Below are positions 1 to 5,692 of a DNA stretch of 5,692 bases, one piece after another. The notes under the pieces are model-generated. The model saw only the letters and a program-made list of their open reading frames with translations, searched no databases and was not told the origin of the DNA. Numbering within the stretch: position 1 is the first letter of the stretch; every line of letters starts with the position of its first letter. The position numbers and the translations under genes were made by a program. The DNA comes from Desulfobulbaceae bacterium (GTDB lineage: Bacteria; Desulfobacterota; Desulfobulbia; Desulfobulbales; Desulfocapsaceae): contig DOMU01000036.1 of NCBI GenBank assembly GCA_003509305.1, forward strand, positions 1,134-6,825. The letters are read 5' to 3'.

Positions 1-1402
1 GCTTGCGGCGCGGTTCATCAGCCACATCGTCTTGTAAGGGCTTCGGCAAATGGGCGCGGCCTTGTTTCAGCCAGCCCAAGTCAATATCGTCCGGCGCCAG
101 AAAGGCGCAGCAGTTCAGCAACTGGCGGGCGCCTTCGTTTTTGATTTTGGCAAAGGAAATTTCCCAGGTCAGTAAAACGGTATCTTTTGGCGTCAGCGCC
201 GACTCGGTTTCCTCGCCAAAGATGGCCAGACGGCGTTCTTCAAACTGGCGCAGGTATTCGGCATAGCCAATCTTTTCTTCGGCGATATAGGCAGCGGCCT
301 GGGCCAAAGCCAACGGCAGATAGCCCAGCGCTTCAGCCAAATCCAATTGGCGCTCGTCATCGTCTCGTCCGGTAACTTGGCGCAAAAAGTCTTTCGCCTC
401 TTTGAGGGTGAACACTTTGACTTCAATCTGATCGGCCAAACCTTGCCAGAAAGTGTAACGCGAAGTGATGAGGATATGCCGACGGCCTTGCTGGCTCTGC
501 GGCAGATAATTTTCCAGCACTTGGTGCGGCAGGTAGCCACCATCCTCGTCGGCGTTATCAAAGATGAACAGCCAGCCTTCATGCTGGGCCATCCAGTTGC
601 GCGTCGCTTCGATAACGATATCGGGTTTGGTGTCTTCAGCAATCAGATCGCGCCGCAGGGCGAAATCACGGTAGGCGGCCAGAATGGACTCATTCGCGCT
701 GGCATCAACCCAGCAGATGGCTGCCGGGTAGGTGTGGCTATATTTATAGGCGTAAGCCAAAGCGATCTGGGTTTTGCCAACGCCGCCCAGGCCGGTGATG
801 CTTTGCGTCAGCGCCAGGCGCTCGCCGCTTTCCAAACCCGCGCGGATTTGTTCAAGCTGCTTCTCACGGCCCGTGAAGTTTGGGTTTGCATTGGGCAGGT
901 TGTTGGAAGGCAATTCGCCCGGAGCCATTGGCCTTTTCCCACCAGGAAAGGAAGGTTCGTTACGGGGGAGACCTTCCAATGATACGCCATTAAGTAGCTC
1001 TTTTTTCGCTTCTTCCGTCGTTCTCCCGTATTTCCACAGGTCTATATAAACTATCGGGGCTAACAAACCTTCGGGATTGATGTCCTCGATTCTTACCGGG
1101 ATAAACAGCCTTTTTTCTGAATTCGGATCTCTGGTGAAAGCCGCTGTCCATTCCGCTTGGCAATACAAAGATTGAAAATATTTTGCGGACAGCACGGCAA
1201 TGAAGCGCTCGCAGTTGATAAGCGCCTGGTGCATGTTGACAACAAAGTTGTCACCCGGCCTGAAATCCCAGGCTTGAATAATCGTGGTGTAACCGGCCTG
1301 CTCCAGCGTCCCGGCAATCCATTTGGCCCAATCTTCATCAGCGCCGGTGTAGCTGATAAAGAAATCTCTTTTCTTGTCCACATCTTTTGCCGTATCCATC
1401 AT
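1..1402 (-). CDS. TIR-NB-ARC STAND NTPase, NLR-like putative defence protein (C-terminus beyond the window)
   Basis: My translation of the minus strand stays open for 467 codons to the left edge. Residues about 11-125 form a TIR domain: it opens with RDFFISY, has the bacterial AWDFRPGDNF segment at 44-53, and CQAEW at 81-85. By alignment with SARM1-type TIRs, Glu84 is the likely NADase glutamate. A proline-rich linker (about 146-174) leads to an NB-ARC module with Walker A GLGGVGKT (204-211), Walker B LFIFDNAD (278-285), sensor-like ILITSR (310-315) and a GLPL-like LGYLPLAL (359-366). Residues from about 408 look like the start of the ARC winged helix. Such proteins usually end in TPR, WD40 or other sensor repeats, which would lie off the window. 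Known family members are STAND ATPases that oligomerise on sensing a trigger, with TIR domains that cleave NAD+. A defence role here is inference. GGAGG lies 5 bases before the ATG at 1402 and 8 before an in-frame ATG at 1399, so the start is uncertain by one residue. No frameshift is seen. Confidence 0.93.
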   Translation of the reverse strand, partial: MMDTAKDVDKKRDFFISYTGADEDWAKWIAGTLEQAGYTTIIQAWDFRPGDNFVVNMHQALINCERFIAVLSAKYFQSLYCQAEWTAAFTRDPNSEKRLFIPVRIEDINPEGLLAPIVYIDLWKYGRTTEEAKKELLNGVSLEGLPRNEPSFPGGKRPMAPGELPSNNLPNANPNFTGREKQLEQIRAGLESGERLALTQSITGLGGVGKTQIALAYAYKYSHTYPAAICWVDASANESILAAYRDFALRRDLIAEDTKPDIVIEATRNWMAQHEGWLFIFDNADEDGGYLPHQVLENYLPQSQQGRRHILITSRYTFWQGLADQIEVKVFTLKEAKDFLRQVTGRDDDERQLDLAEALGYLPLALAQAAAYIAEEKIGYAEYLRQFEERRLAIFGEETESALTPKDTVLLTWEISFAKIKNEGARQLLNCCAFLAPDDIDLGWLKQGRAHLPKPLQDDVADEPRRK

Positions 1403-1406
1403 TCAT

Positions 1407-1425
1407 TCCTCCGTGCCCACCACGG
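1407..1425 (-). promoter_or_regulatory. Shine-Dalgarno of the TIR gene with a small hairpin touching it
   Basis: On the minus strand GGAGGA (1412-1407) is the clearest ribosome binding site in the window. Just upstream, CCGTG (1425-1421) can pair with CACGG (1415-1411) around a 5-base loop. The 3' arm takes in the first two G residues of the Shine-Dalgarno sequence, so folding would partly hide it. The stem is short (5 GC-rich pairs plus a possible G-T pair), so a regulatory role is only a suggestion; the ribosome binding site itself is well supported. Confidence 0.5.
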
Positions 1426-1548
1426 GAAGCCAAAAGGAGAGACGTTCATATGCTCCACAATGGGCTAACCAGCGTTGTCGTGGTGAATTTCCAGACGGTT
1501 TGTTTCCGTTTCAATGCGTCGGTACAGAGGTCGGTCGCGCAATGGTCG

Positions 1549-1590
1549 TCTCATTCCATTTCACATTCTGAAAGTGGAGATGGAATGAGA
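1549..1590 (-). terminator. Strong hairpin 13 bases after the FKBP gene; possible transcript end or mRNA-stabilising stem
   Basis: Positions 1549-1559 and 1580-1590 are perfect inverted repeats of 11 bp (TCTCATTCCAT and ATGGAATGAGA). A T-G, a T-A and a C-G pair can extend the stem inward to about 14 bp with a 14-base loop. On the minus strand it lies just downstream of the FKBP stop codon and upstream of the TIR gene. That suits a 3' boundary of the biosynthetic transcript. It is not a textbook intrinsic terminator: no T-run follows it on the minus strand and the stem is only moderately GC-rich. It could instead be a protein-binding palindrome in the TIR gene's upstream region. Confidence 0.4.
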
Positions 1591-1603
1591 GGCCCCGCTT
1601 TTA

Positions 1604-2044
1604 TCATTGTTGGCTGACAATACGCAACGGGCGCAGGGTATAGGTGAGATGGTGGCCGGCCAGCGGATGGTTGTAATCGACCAGCACCGTATCTTCGGCC
1701 ACTTCCATCACCGTTGCCGGCACCTGAACGTTGACGCCATCTTTGACGACGTTAAGGCCGAGGATCATGCCGGGTTTCGGGACAATCGACGCCGGCAGGT
1801 TTTCCCGGCGGATACTTTGCAGCAGATCTTTCTGCCGCGCCCCGTAGCCTTCCTCCGGCGGTACGCGTACCGTGCGGCTTGTGCCCGCCGCCATGCCGAC
1901 GAGGGCGTTTTCGACCGTCGGTGGCAGTTCGCTTTGTCCCAAAGCGATGGTTACACCGTTCTTCTCTTCAGTGAAGACCTCGCCGTTGTCGAGCGCACCG
2001 CTGTAGGTGAGGACAATGGTGTCATTTTCCCGGATGGTATCCAT
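1604..2044 (-). CDS. FKBP-type peptidyl-prolyl cis-trans isomerase, SlyD/SlpA-like
   Basis: This 146-residue protein is a cytoplasmic prolyl isomerase and chaperone of the SlyD/SlpA group: no signal peptide is visible. The FKBP fold is split, as in SlyD. The N-terminal part (1-70) carries YSGALDNGEVF (14-24) and the signature VPPEEGYGAR (61-70). An inserted IF-type chaperone flap spans about 71-120, and the FKBP domain closes with VDYNHPLAGHHLTY (122-135), a very characteristic motif. The histidine/cysteine-rich metal-binding tail of E. coli SlyD is absent, since the chain stops at Gln146 soon after the last strand. The start is the only sensible ATG before the domain, although no clear Shine-Dalgarno sequence precedes it. 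It begins 39 bases after the upstream oxidoreductase stop, so it is probably the last gene of that operon. It may help fold pathway enzymes or be a general housekeeping chaperone; the sequence does not decide. Confidence 0.93.
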   Translation of the reverse strand: MDTIRENDTIVLTYSGALDNGEVFTEEKNGVTIALGQSELPPTVENALVGMAAGTSRTVRVPPEEGYGARQKDLLQSIRRENLPASIVPKPGMILGLNVVKDGVNVQVPATVMEVAEDTVLVDYNHPLAGHHLTYTLRPLRIVSQQ

Positions 2045-2083
2045 GGTATTGTTTGTCTGGGTTGTATTTGGGTGGTTTTGAGT

Positions 2084-3487
2084 TTATTCCCGCAGAAAAG
2101 CATCGGCGTCGCCGGCGACGATAACGCCGTAGTTGATCGCCCCCAGCCAGCCGCTCATGATGATGCCGACCGAGCCGACGTGGAATAATCCCTTGATTTC
2201 CTTGAAAAGACGCCGCGATATATCGAGACCCTCGAATTTGGTGCCAAAAGATGTTCCCCGCTGATGCAGGGTGTAGCGGTTGAAGGTTTTTGGCGTCGCC
2301 GCCTCCAGCCAGTCGATTTTTTCCGTCACGCCGGGCAAATAACGCTCGAGATCAGCAAGAGTCCGGTTGATCAGCGCCTCTTTTTCGTGGCGGTAGCTGG
2401 TTTCATCCAGTTTTGCCCAGTCGTCATAGCGGCTGTTCATCGAGGCGACGACGGTGTAACGGTCGCGGCCGGGCCGGGTTTTCGGGTAGTAGAGGGAAAA
2501 GGTTTTCGATTGGGTATGAAAATCGAGCAGTTCGGCGCTGTCGAAGTGTTCGGCGCGTGAGGTGAAGAGCAAATCGCCAATATCCTCGATTTGTTCGCCG
2601 TCACGGATGCCGAAATAAACCTGGCAACTGGAATTGTTGACGCGGACCTGCTCACTCTCGGCAAGAAATTCCTGGGAAAAGACCGATTGTTCGGTCAGCT
2701 TTTGTACGGTATTGGTGATGCCGCTGTTCGAGATGACGGCTTTGGCGGCGATGAAACGCTCGCCAACCTGGACGCCGCGGACGCGGCCCTGTTCGACGAC
2801 GATGCGGTCAGCCCGCGCTTTCTTGCAGATATCAACGCCGTTTTTTTCCAGTTCGGCAATCATCAGGCCAATCAGCCGGTCGGAGCCGCCCTGAAAGGTA
2901 TAAACGCCCTTGTTCATGAAGTTGGCGAAGACGATGCCGTAGGTAATGGCCGGATCGTCGAGCGTTGAGCCGTTGGCGTAGGTAATCGGCTCCATCAGAA
3001 GACGGTGGACATCATCGCGCCCGGGGAAAAATTGGCCGAAGAGTTCACGTGTGGTCATGGCCCGGTCATCGTAGAAATTCATCGCCGCCACCCGGTTGAA
3101 AAAATCGGCGATGGTCTGCCGGGCGATGAGGAATTTTTCTTCGAGAATGCGGGAAAAATCTTCCTTGTCGAAGGTGGTTTTCAGGGAAAACTGCGGGTTG
3201 TCGAAAACGATGTCCCTGAGTTGGACGATCGAGGCCATGATTTCCCGGTTCCAGTATTTCTTACAGGTTTTGACCATGCCGTAAGGGAAGCCGTGTAAAG
3301 AAATATCGAAAATATGGCCTTTCCGTTTGAACCAGGCGGCAAGCCCGCCGAATTTATGATGCTGCTCCAAGAGCAAAACTTTGTGGCCGCAGTGGGCCAG
3401 GCGGTTGGCGGTGGTCAGGCCACCAAGACCGGAGCCAATAACGATGGCGTCGTAAGCGGGCAGGGTGGCATCGAGAGAAATGGGCAT
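2084..3487 (-). CDS. NAD(P)/FAD-dependent oxidoreductase, phytoene desaturase (CrtI)/RetSat superfamily, second of a tandem pair
   Basis: This 467-residue flavoprotein has an N-terminal Rossmann fold with the dinucleotide motif GSGLGGL at 18-24. The acidic residue that usually binds the FAD ribose is Glu41 in LLLEQH, followed by [22 protein letters not shown] (46-67), the second FAD-contact region of CrtI-like proteins, given here as a motif area around GG at 47-48. The C-terminus (433-467) has the closing FAD-binding segment with HVGS and a glycine-rich helix, again as in CrtI and RetSat. The length suits the family (about 460-510). No signal peptide or clear membrane segment is seen, though such enzymes often attach to membranes. 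The family desaturates, saturates or isomerises polyene and isoprenoid chains; the substrate here is unknown. The close KS and ACP genes suggest an acyl or polyene substrate, which is inference. It starts 11 bases after the preceding gene's stop with no obvious Shine-Dalgarno sequence, so translational coupling is likely. Confidence 0.9.
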   Translation of the reverse strand: MPISLDATLPAYDAIVIGSGLGGLTTANRLAHCGHKVLLLEQHHKFGGLAAWFKRKGHIFDISLHGFPYGMVKTCKKYWNREIMASIVQLRDIVFDNPQFSLKTTFDKEDFSRILEEKFLIARQTIADFFNRVAAMNFYDDRAMTTRELFGQFFPGRDDVHRLLMEPITYANGSTLDDPAITYGIVFANFMNKGVYTFQGGSDRLIGLMIAELEKNGVDICKKARADRIVVEQGRVRGVQVGERFIAAKAVISNSGITNTVQKLTEQSVFSQEFLAESEQVRVNNSSCQVYFGIRDGEQIEDIGDLLFTSRAEHFDSAELLDFHTQSKTFSLYYPKTRPGRDRYTVVASMNSRYDDWAKLDETSYRHEKEALINRTLADLERYLPGVTEKIDWLEAATPKTFNRYTLHQRGTSFGTKFEGLDISRRLFKEIKGLFHVGSVGIIMSGWLGAINYGVIVAGDADAFLRE

Positions 3488-3498
3488 GGCGCTGAAAA

Positions 3499-4893
3499 TT
3501 AAAGTTTTGGCAGGATATACCGGTTGATGATGGATACTCCGCTAATCATGGAACCGACAATACCAAGCAGCCCCTGGTCGGTTCCAGCCAGATACAGATT
3601 CTTAAATCCTATGTTGCCATCTTTGATCTTCTTCGCGCTGCCATAAACGGCCCCCGCATGTTTGCTCGTGAAACGCGCTATGGTAACTGGCGTGAACATG
3701 TCTTCATATGCGGGATTTTTAGGCAGTTGACCAAGAATCTTCTCCGCCTCAATAAAGGACTGGTGGCTGATTCTGAATTTTTCTCTTTGATAAGCTTCCT
3801 GATCTTTCGCCATATCCGCCCATAATTGATAGTTGGCCAGATGTGTTATTCGTAATTGCGGCCCATTGCCTGTCTCCGCCAGTCGGTTGCCGGCGAAATT
3901 CATTGGAAAACAGAGAACACCACTGTTCATATCGACGATATTTTTAGGTGCCGCATACTTGAAGGGAGAAGAATTGTTGTAGAATATATTTGTTATGTCA
4001 TGCGGGAAATCGACGGCATTTTCCACGGGGAATTGAAAGATGGTTTCGACAAAGCCAATCCTTTTCTCATCTTCCGGGAGCTGGTGACCGAGCAGTGACA
4101 GGGTTTCACGGTAACCGACTGTCGAAATGATGGCGTCGCAGTTGATGGTTTCTCCATTCTCCAGCAAGAGTCCATTGGCCTGTTGGTTGCCGTGGATGAT
4201 CTTGGCCACTTTCGCTTGGTAGCGAATGGCGCCGCCAAGAGAAAGGTAATGAGCAAGGAGCATGTCGAGCAAATCTTTTATCGTTCCCATCGGACGACAA
4301 AGCCCTTCAAGGAAAATCGCTCGGAACATAATGGCAAACTGGCTGAGATCCATGTCGTTTTCCATACTCGAGCCATAAAAAAGCAATGGACAAAGCAGCA
4401 TGTCGACCAGTACAGGATCATCAATGTGACTCTGTAAGAATTGGCGGGCGGAACGAAATGGAGATGGCGTGAAGGGGTCGATTTCGGGAAGGTTTTGGTA
4501 AAACCGCAGGAAACCCGGCAGGGCTTGCGGGAATTCTTTACGGATACATTCGGTCAATTCAGCGAAATCGTTAGAGAAAGAGAGGGTATATCTATCGAAG
4601 AAACGAATTTCGCTGCGTATTTGGGGGTGTAAGGCCAGTTGTTCCCTTTTGATTTTTAACTGCCGCAACAGCCGGTTCAACGGCGCATTTTTATCTTCCG
4701 GTGGCGCGAAATTGGTAATCGCGTGCAGGCCAGTCTCGAATAATCGTCCTTGCCGGTAATAGTAGGAGTTCAGACCACCGGCCCGGATATGCTGTTCCAG
4801 AACCAGGACATCCGGGAAATAGCGGGCATAACGAATGGCGGCGGCGAGTCCGGAAAGGCCGCCGCCGATAATGACGAGCCGGTAATCAGCCAT
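3499..4893 (-). CDS. NAD(P)/FAD-dependent oxidoreductase, CrtI-like, first of a tandem pair
   Basis: This 464-residue flavoprotein begins directly with its Rossmann fold: GGGLSGL (10-16), the ribose-binding Glu33 in VLEQH, and the FAD-contact stretch [22 protein letters not shown] (about 38-59, key residues GG 39-40 and H57). The C-terminal segment (432-464) with LYLAGTDQG and a glycine-rich helix closes the FAD site. These are the marks of the phytoene desaturase/amine oxidase superfamily. I chose the ATG at 4893 because the Rossmann strand normally starts a few residues in. The in-frame ATG at 4956 would add 21 uncharacteristic residues and overlap the ACP gene by 40 bases. A 23-base gap separates it from the ACP stop, with no good Shine-Dalgarno sequence. 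It is clearly divergent from the downstream flavoenzyme, so this is not a recent duplication. By sample counts its base composition is more AT-rich (for example 38% GC in 3961-4020 against 57% in 2461-2520). Substrate unknown; a polyene or acyl chain is inferred from context. Confidence 0.9.
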   Translation of the reverse strand: MADYRLVIIGGGLSGLAAAIRYARYFPDVLVLEQHIRAGGLNSYYYRQGRLFETGLHAITNFAPPEDKNAPLNRLLRQLKIKREQLALHPQIRSEIRFFDRYTLSFSNDFAELTECIRKEFPQALPGFLRFYQNLPEIDPFTPSPFRSARQFLQSHIDDPVLVDMLLCPLLFYGSSMENDMDLSQFAIMFRAIFLEGLCRPMGTIKDLLDMLLAHYLSLGGAIRYQAKVAKIIHGNQQANGLLLENGETINCDAIISTVGYRETLSLLGHQLPEDEKRIGFVETIFQFPVENAVDFPHDITNIFYNNSSPFKYAAPKNIVDMNSGVLCFPMNFAGNRLAETGNGPQLRITHLANYQLWADMAKDQEAYQREKFRISHQSFIEAEKILGQLPKNPAYEDMFTPVTIARFTSKHAGAVYGSAKKIKDGNIGFKNLYLAGTDQGLLGIVGSMISGVSIINRYILPKL

Positions 4894-4916
4894 GGAGGAC
4901 GGCGGGGGAGATGCAA

Positions 4917-5168
4917 TCAGATGGCGGCCAGCTTGGGGCCGAGATAGGTGACGCAACTGTTCAGGGTGGCGAGCTGCGGATAATCGGCTTCGGGAATCTG
5001 GAGCTTGTAGCGTTTGCGCAGTTCCATGACAATATCCAGGAAGTCCATGGAGTCGAGGTCAAGCTGGTCGCGTAACGGTTTGCTGGCATCGAGGCCGGAG
5101 AAATCGGCTTCGTCGTCAATATCGGCAATAATATCGAGGATGACTTGTTTGATGTCGCTTGCGGTCAT
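4917..5168 (-). CDS. Discrete acyl carrier protein
   Basis: This is an 83-residue, acidic four-helix carrier protein. The phosphopantetheine attachment site is Ser40 in LDLDSMDFLD (36-45), with the usual DS(L/M) signature at the start of helix II. The next helix ends in a motif around IPEADYP (58-64), and helix IV follows LATLNSCV (66-73). It would carry growing or finished acyl chains as thioesters for the adjacent ketosynthase and partner enzymes. The start at 5168 is preferred because GGGAG (5179-5175) lies 6 bases upstream. The ATG at 5174 would touch that ribosome site directly and adds only two residues (Met-Phe). The chain differs from standard AcpP (DSLDTVEL-type motif), which fits a pathway-specific ACP rather than the housekeeping one. 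It sits between a ketosynthase and two flavoenzymes. A phosphopantetheinyl transferase is not in the window. Confidence 0.93.
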   Translation of the reverse strand: MTASDIKQVILDIIADIDDEADFSGLDASKPLRDQLDLDSMDFLDIVMELRKRYKLQIPEADYPQLATLNSCVTYLGPKLAAI

Positions 5169-5174
5169 GAACAT

Positions 5175-5179
5175 CTCCC
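5175..5179 (-). promoter_or_regulatory. Ribosome binding site that decides the ACP start
   Basis: On the minus strand GGGAG ends directly against an ATG at 5174 but lies 6 bases before the in-frame ATG at 5168. Normal spacing therefore points to 5168 as the initiation codon. Confidence 0.6.
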
Positions 5180-5187
5180 GTGCTGGT

Positions 5188-5215
5188 GAAAAGAAAAAGG
5201 CAATTACTTTGCCTT
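5188..5215 (-). terminator. Short hairpin followed by a T-rich run between KS and ACP: weak terminator or attenuator
   Basis: Read on the minus strand, AAGGCAA (5215-5209) and TTGCCTT (5203-5197) are perfect 7-bp inverted repeats with a 5-base loop, followed by a T-rich tract (TTTCTTTTC, 5196-5188). This is the layout of an intrinsic terminator, but only three pairs are G-C, so it should be leaky. Its place in the leader of the ACP gene, 20 bases before the start at 5168, would let it lower downstream expression after the KS gene. Confidence 0.4.
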
Positions 5216-5231
5216 GGTCAAGTAAGTCCCG

Positions 5232-5297
5232 GCGAAAACCCTCGGCGGGAACCCCTTCTTATACCATAGGCATAAAGTTTTCTTCCAGGGTTTTCGC
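5232..5297. repeat. Perfect 11-bp inverted repeat with a 44-base spacer in the KS-ACP gap
   Basis: GCGAAAACCCT at 5232-5242 is the exact reverse complement of AGGGTTTTCGC at 5287-5297. The repeat starts just after the ketosynthase stop codon and fills most of the intergenic gap. It could form a long-looped stem in the transcript, protecting the KS mRNA end, or be a paired protein-binding site around the possible promoter in its loop. No function is established. Confidence 0.6.
5258..5266 (-). promoter_or_regulatory. Possible extended -10 promoter upstream of the ACP gene
   Basis: On the minus strand TGGTATAAG holds a TATAAG hexamer (5 of 6 matches to the sigma-70 -10 box) preceded by TG one base away, an extended -10 element. 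No good -35 box lies 16-18 bases upstream, which extended -10 promoters can tolerate. A start near 5251 would give an untranslated leader of roughly 80 bases before the ACP, including the small hairpin at 5188-5215. This is a motif match only. Confidence 0.3.
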
Positions 5298-5305
5298 GCC
5301 GTTCT

Positions 5306-5692
5306 TCAAACGCTGTCGTATTTCCGGACGATCAGCGTCGAATTGATTCCCATCATGCCAAAAGAATTATTCAGGATTGTCGTCACGGGAACGTCTCGCC
5401 GAGCCGTATTGATGATCAGGTTGTCGAGAGCGCATTCCGGGTCGAGCCGGTCGATGTTGATGGTTGGATGGATGATGCCGTCGGTAAAGGCCGGCAGATT
5501 GCCGGCCAGCTCCAGCACTCCCGCCGCGCCCATGGCGTGGCCGATGATGGATTTGGTGTTGTTGATGAAGGTGGTGGGGCAATCGGCGAAAACCTCACGG
5601 ATGGCCGCGCATTCGGCGATGTCGCCCTGTTTGGTGCCGGTGGCGTGGGTATTGACCAGGCTGATTTCCTCGGCGGCGAGAGCGGCGTGCTC
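5306..5692 (-). CDS. Beta-ketoacyl-ACP synthase, FabF/KAS II type, C-terminal 128 residues (N-terminus beyond the window)
   Basis: The minus-strand frame is open from the right edge to a TGA at 5306. It holds the C-terminal part of a thiolase-fold ketosynthase. Numbering from the first visible residue, NTHATGT (14-20) contains the first catalytic histidine, His16. NTKSIIGHAMGAAG (45-58) contains the conserved Lys47 and the second catalytic histidine, His52. NNSFG near the end is the usual KAS C-terminal glycine-containing motif. The active-site cysteine lies outside the window. The family catalyses decarboxylative Claisen condensation of malonyl-ACP with an acyl-ACP or acyl-CoA primer. The HATGT form (rather than HGTST of housekeeping FabF) resembles secondary-metabolite or specialised ketosynthases; that reading is from memory of the family. 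The discrete ACP follows 131 bases downstream, so the two are probably partners. All visible catalytic residues are present, so the gene looks functional. Confidence 0.93.
   Translation of the reverse strand, partial: EHAALAAEEISLVNTHATGTKQGDIAECAAIREVFADCPTTFINNTKSIIGHAMGAAGVLELAGNLPAFTDGIIHPTINIDRLDPECALDNLIINTARRDVPVTTILNNSFGMMGINSTLIVRKYDSV

Noticed and set aside
193..642. Minus-strand open frame of 149 codons
   Set aside because: It is an out-of-frame shadow inside the TIR-NB-ARC gene, whose real frame continues unbroken through this region.
347..982. Plus-strand open frame of 211 codons
   Set aside because: It lies antisense to the TIR-NB-ARC gene, has no recognisable domain, and the opposite frame has full Walker and TIR motifs.
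1093..1383. Minus-strand frame of 96 codons within the TIR domain
   Set aside because: It is shifted relative to the frame that encodes the recognisable TIR motifs; the latter has the good ribosome site.
1480..1520. Possible -35 (TTGAAA) and -10 pair on the minus strand upstream of the TIR gene
   Set aside because: The -10 hexamer at 17-base spacing matches consensus at only three of six positions, so I do not call it a promoter.
1607..2188. Plus-strand open frame of 193 codons
   Set aside because: It is antisense to the FKBP gene and the end of the flavoenzyme gene; its composition looks like reverse-strand coding shadow and it has no known motif.
2591..2968. Plus-strand open frame of 125 codons
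   Set aside because: It is antisense to the CrtI-like gene with no supporting motif or ribosome site.
4894..4956. Longer start for the upstream flavoenzyme (ATG at 4956)
   Set aside because: It would overlap the ACP coding region by 40 bases and add 21 residues ahead of a Rossmann strand that normally begins near the N-terminus.
1..5692. CRISPR array, tRNA or rRNA genes, insertion sequences, integrase or attachment sites
   Set aside because: Reading both strands showed no regularly spaced direct repeats, no tRNA-like cloverleaf, and no transposase or integrase motif.

Overview
The window looks like chromosomal DNA of a Gram-negative bacterium of moderate GC content. The gene families (FabF-type ketosynthase, discrete acyl carrier protein, CrtI-like flavoenzymes, SlyD-like FKBP, TIR-NB-ARC ATPase) would fit Desulfobacterota or Proteobacteria. 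The sequence alone does not fix the taxon. All six supported genes are on the minus strand, so transcription runs from right to left. Two of them, at the outer edges, are cut by the window ends.

Right part (5692 down to about 2084), in transcription order: the C-terminal third of a beta-ketoacyl-ACP synthase (5306-5692); a 131-base gap with inverted repeats and a possible promoter; a discrete acyl carrier protein (4917-5168); and two tandem, divergent FAD-dependent oxidoreductases of the phytoene-desaturase/RetSat superfamily (3499-4893 and 2084-3487). A small SlyD-like FKBP prolyl isomerase (1604-2044) follows. Gaps between the last four genes are only 11 to 39 bases, which suggests one operon. 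KS plus ACP plus two desaturase/isomerase-type flavoenzymes suggests a dedicated acyl or polyene pathway: the KS extends a chain held on the ACP, and the flavoenzymes desaturate, saturate or isomerise the product. The product cannot be read from the sequence, and more cluster genes probably lie beyond position 5692.

Left part (1402 down to 1): after a 201-base intergenic region containing a strong hairpin comes a separate gene. It encodes a TIR domain, an NB-ARC ATPase module and the start of a winged-helix region, and runs off the left edge. This is a bacterial NLR-like (STAND) architecture and a plausible anti-phage abortive-infection protein. It has its own strong Shine-Dalgarno sequence and probably its own promoter.

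I see no rRNA, tRNA, CRISPR array, insertion sequence or integrase. The long plus-strand open frames, and the other minus-strand frames inside these genes, are shadows of the real genes.
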